DNA from: Angelakisella sp.
Lineage (GTDB): Bacteria; Bacillota; Clostridia; Oscillospirales; Ruminococcaceae
Direction: 5' to 3'
NCBI GenBank assembly: GCA_022794295.1
Contig: JAAWEO010000150.1
Location: forward strand, 1-5,449
Length of the DNA stretch: 5,449 nt
Shown here: positions 5,417 to 5,449 of the stretch, in pieces
Layout: each line of letters begins with the position of its first letter
How positions within the stretch are numbered: the stretch's first letter is position 1
Notes under the pieces: generated by a model
Told to the model about the DNA's origin: nothing
Database searches by the model: none
What the model saw: the letters and a program-made list of their open reading frames with translations, nothing else
Made by a program: the position numbers and the translations under genes

Positions 5417-5449
5417 AATCCCCCCCGGAGGGTTAGGGGGCCCACGGGG

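Larger units (their letters stand above)
5142..5438 (-). repeat. Right copy of the modular repeat, inverted
   Basis: Read on the minus strand from 5438 this copy has the same order as the left one: an outer tag identical for 42 bases, GC palindromes, a variable spacer, the two-tier stem core (CCAGCG at 5312-5317 pairing with CGTTGG at 5281-5286), an AT hairpin (5249-5269), a GC-rich block and GGCTTTGGT. It is longer than the left copy. It retains an AGCCC-TT-GGGCT hairpin segment of about 15 bases absent from the left outer module, and it has a further complete GC module at its inner end (5142-5207). Similarity stops at about 5142, exactly where the truncated gene begins. The last 11 bases of the window (5439-5449) lie outside the match and show nothing I recognise. 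No gene is supported within it. Confidence 0.88.

Noticed and set aside
1..5438. Composite transposon bounded by inverted elements
   Set aside because: Neither copy contains a transposase frame, the ends show no recognisable IS termini, and target-site duplications cannot be seen because the left end is cut.
5142..5438. CRISPR array
   Set aside because: Two unequal palindromic modules only, no regular repeat-spacer pattern and no cas genes.

Overview
The window is GC-rich DNA whose protein-coding genes all lie on the minus strand. Gene content and order, dense ATGA-type overlaps and strong GGAGG-like ribosome binding sites point to a high-GC Firmicute of class Clostridia. An Oscillospiraceae-like gut bacterium (Flavonifractor/Lawsonibacter/Intestinimonas type) is my best guess, but this is an inference from style and gene order, not from a database match.

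Layout, following transcription from right to left: (i) 5142-5438, a complex hairpin-rich repeat; (ii) 4778-5141, the 3' remainder of a gene of unknown function whose 5' part is replaced by that repeat; (iii) 4138-4761, an intact paralogue of the remnant, with two membrane helices and a beta-rich C-terminal domain; (iv) 3265-4122, ecfA1; (v) 2825-3265, a small unrecognised multi-helix membrane protein; (vi) 1841-2707, ecfA2; (vii) 1041-1844, ecfT; (viii) 280-1044, truA; (ix) 1 to about 230, a second copy of the repeat in the opposite orientation. Junctions inside the ecf-truA block are a 1-base overlap, a 117-base gap and two 4-base overlaps, so it is very probably one operon.

EcfA1, EcfA2 and EcfT form the shared energising module of group II ECF vitamin and micronutrient importers. 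Two ATPases drive the EcfT membrane scaffold, which accepts interchangeable S components encoded elsewhere. TruA makes pseudouridine 38-40 in the tRNA anticodon arm and is a usual neighbour of this module in Firmicutes. The ribosomal protein genes that normally flank the group (rplQ upstream, rplM-rpsI downstream) are not visible; both flanks are repeat sequence instead.

The most interesting material is not the operon core. It is the pair of modular, structured inverted repeats at the two ends, with a hairpin that keeps its pairing while its sequence changes; the gene truncated at the repeat edge; and the extra membrane protein between the two ATPase genes. The window starts at one repeat copy and ends 11 bases beyond the other, so it may be a short contig broken at a genome-wide repeat.
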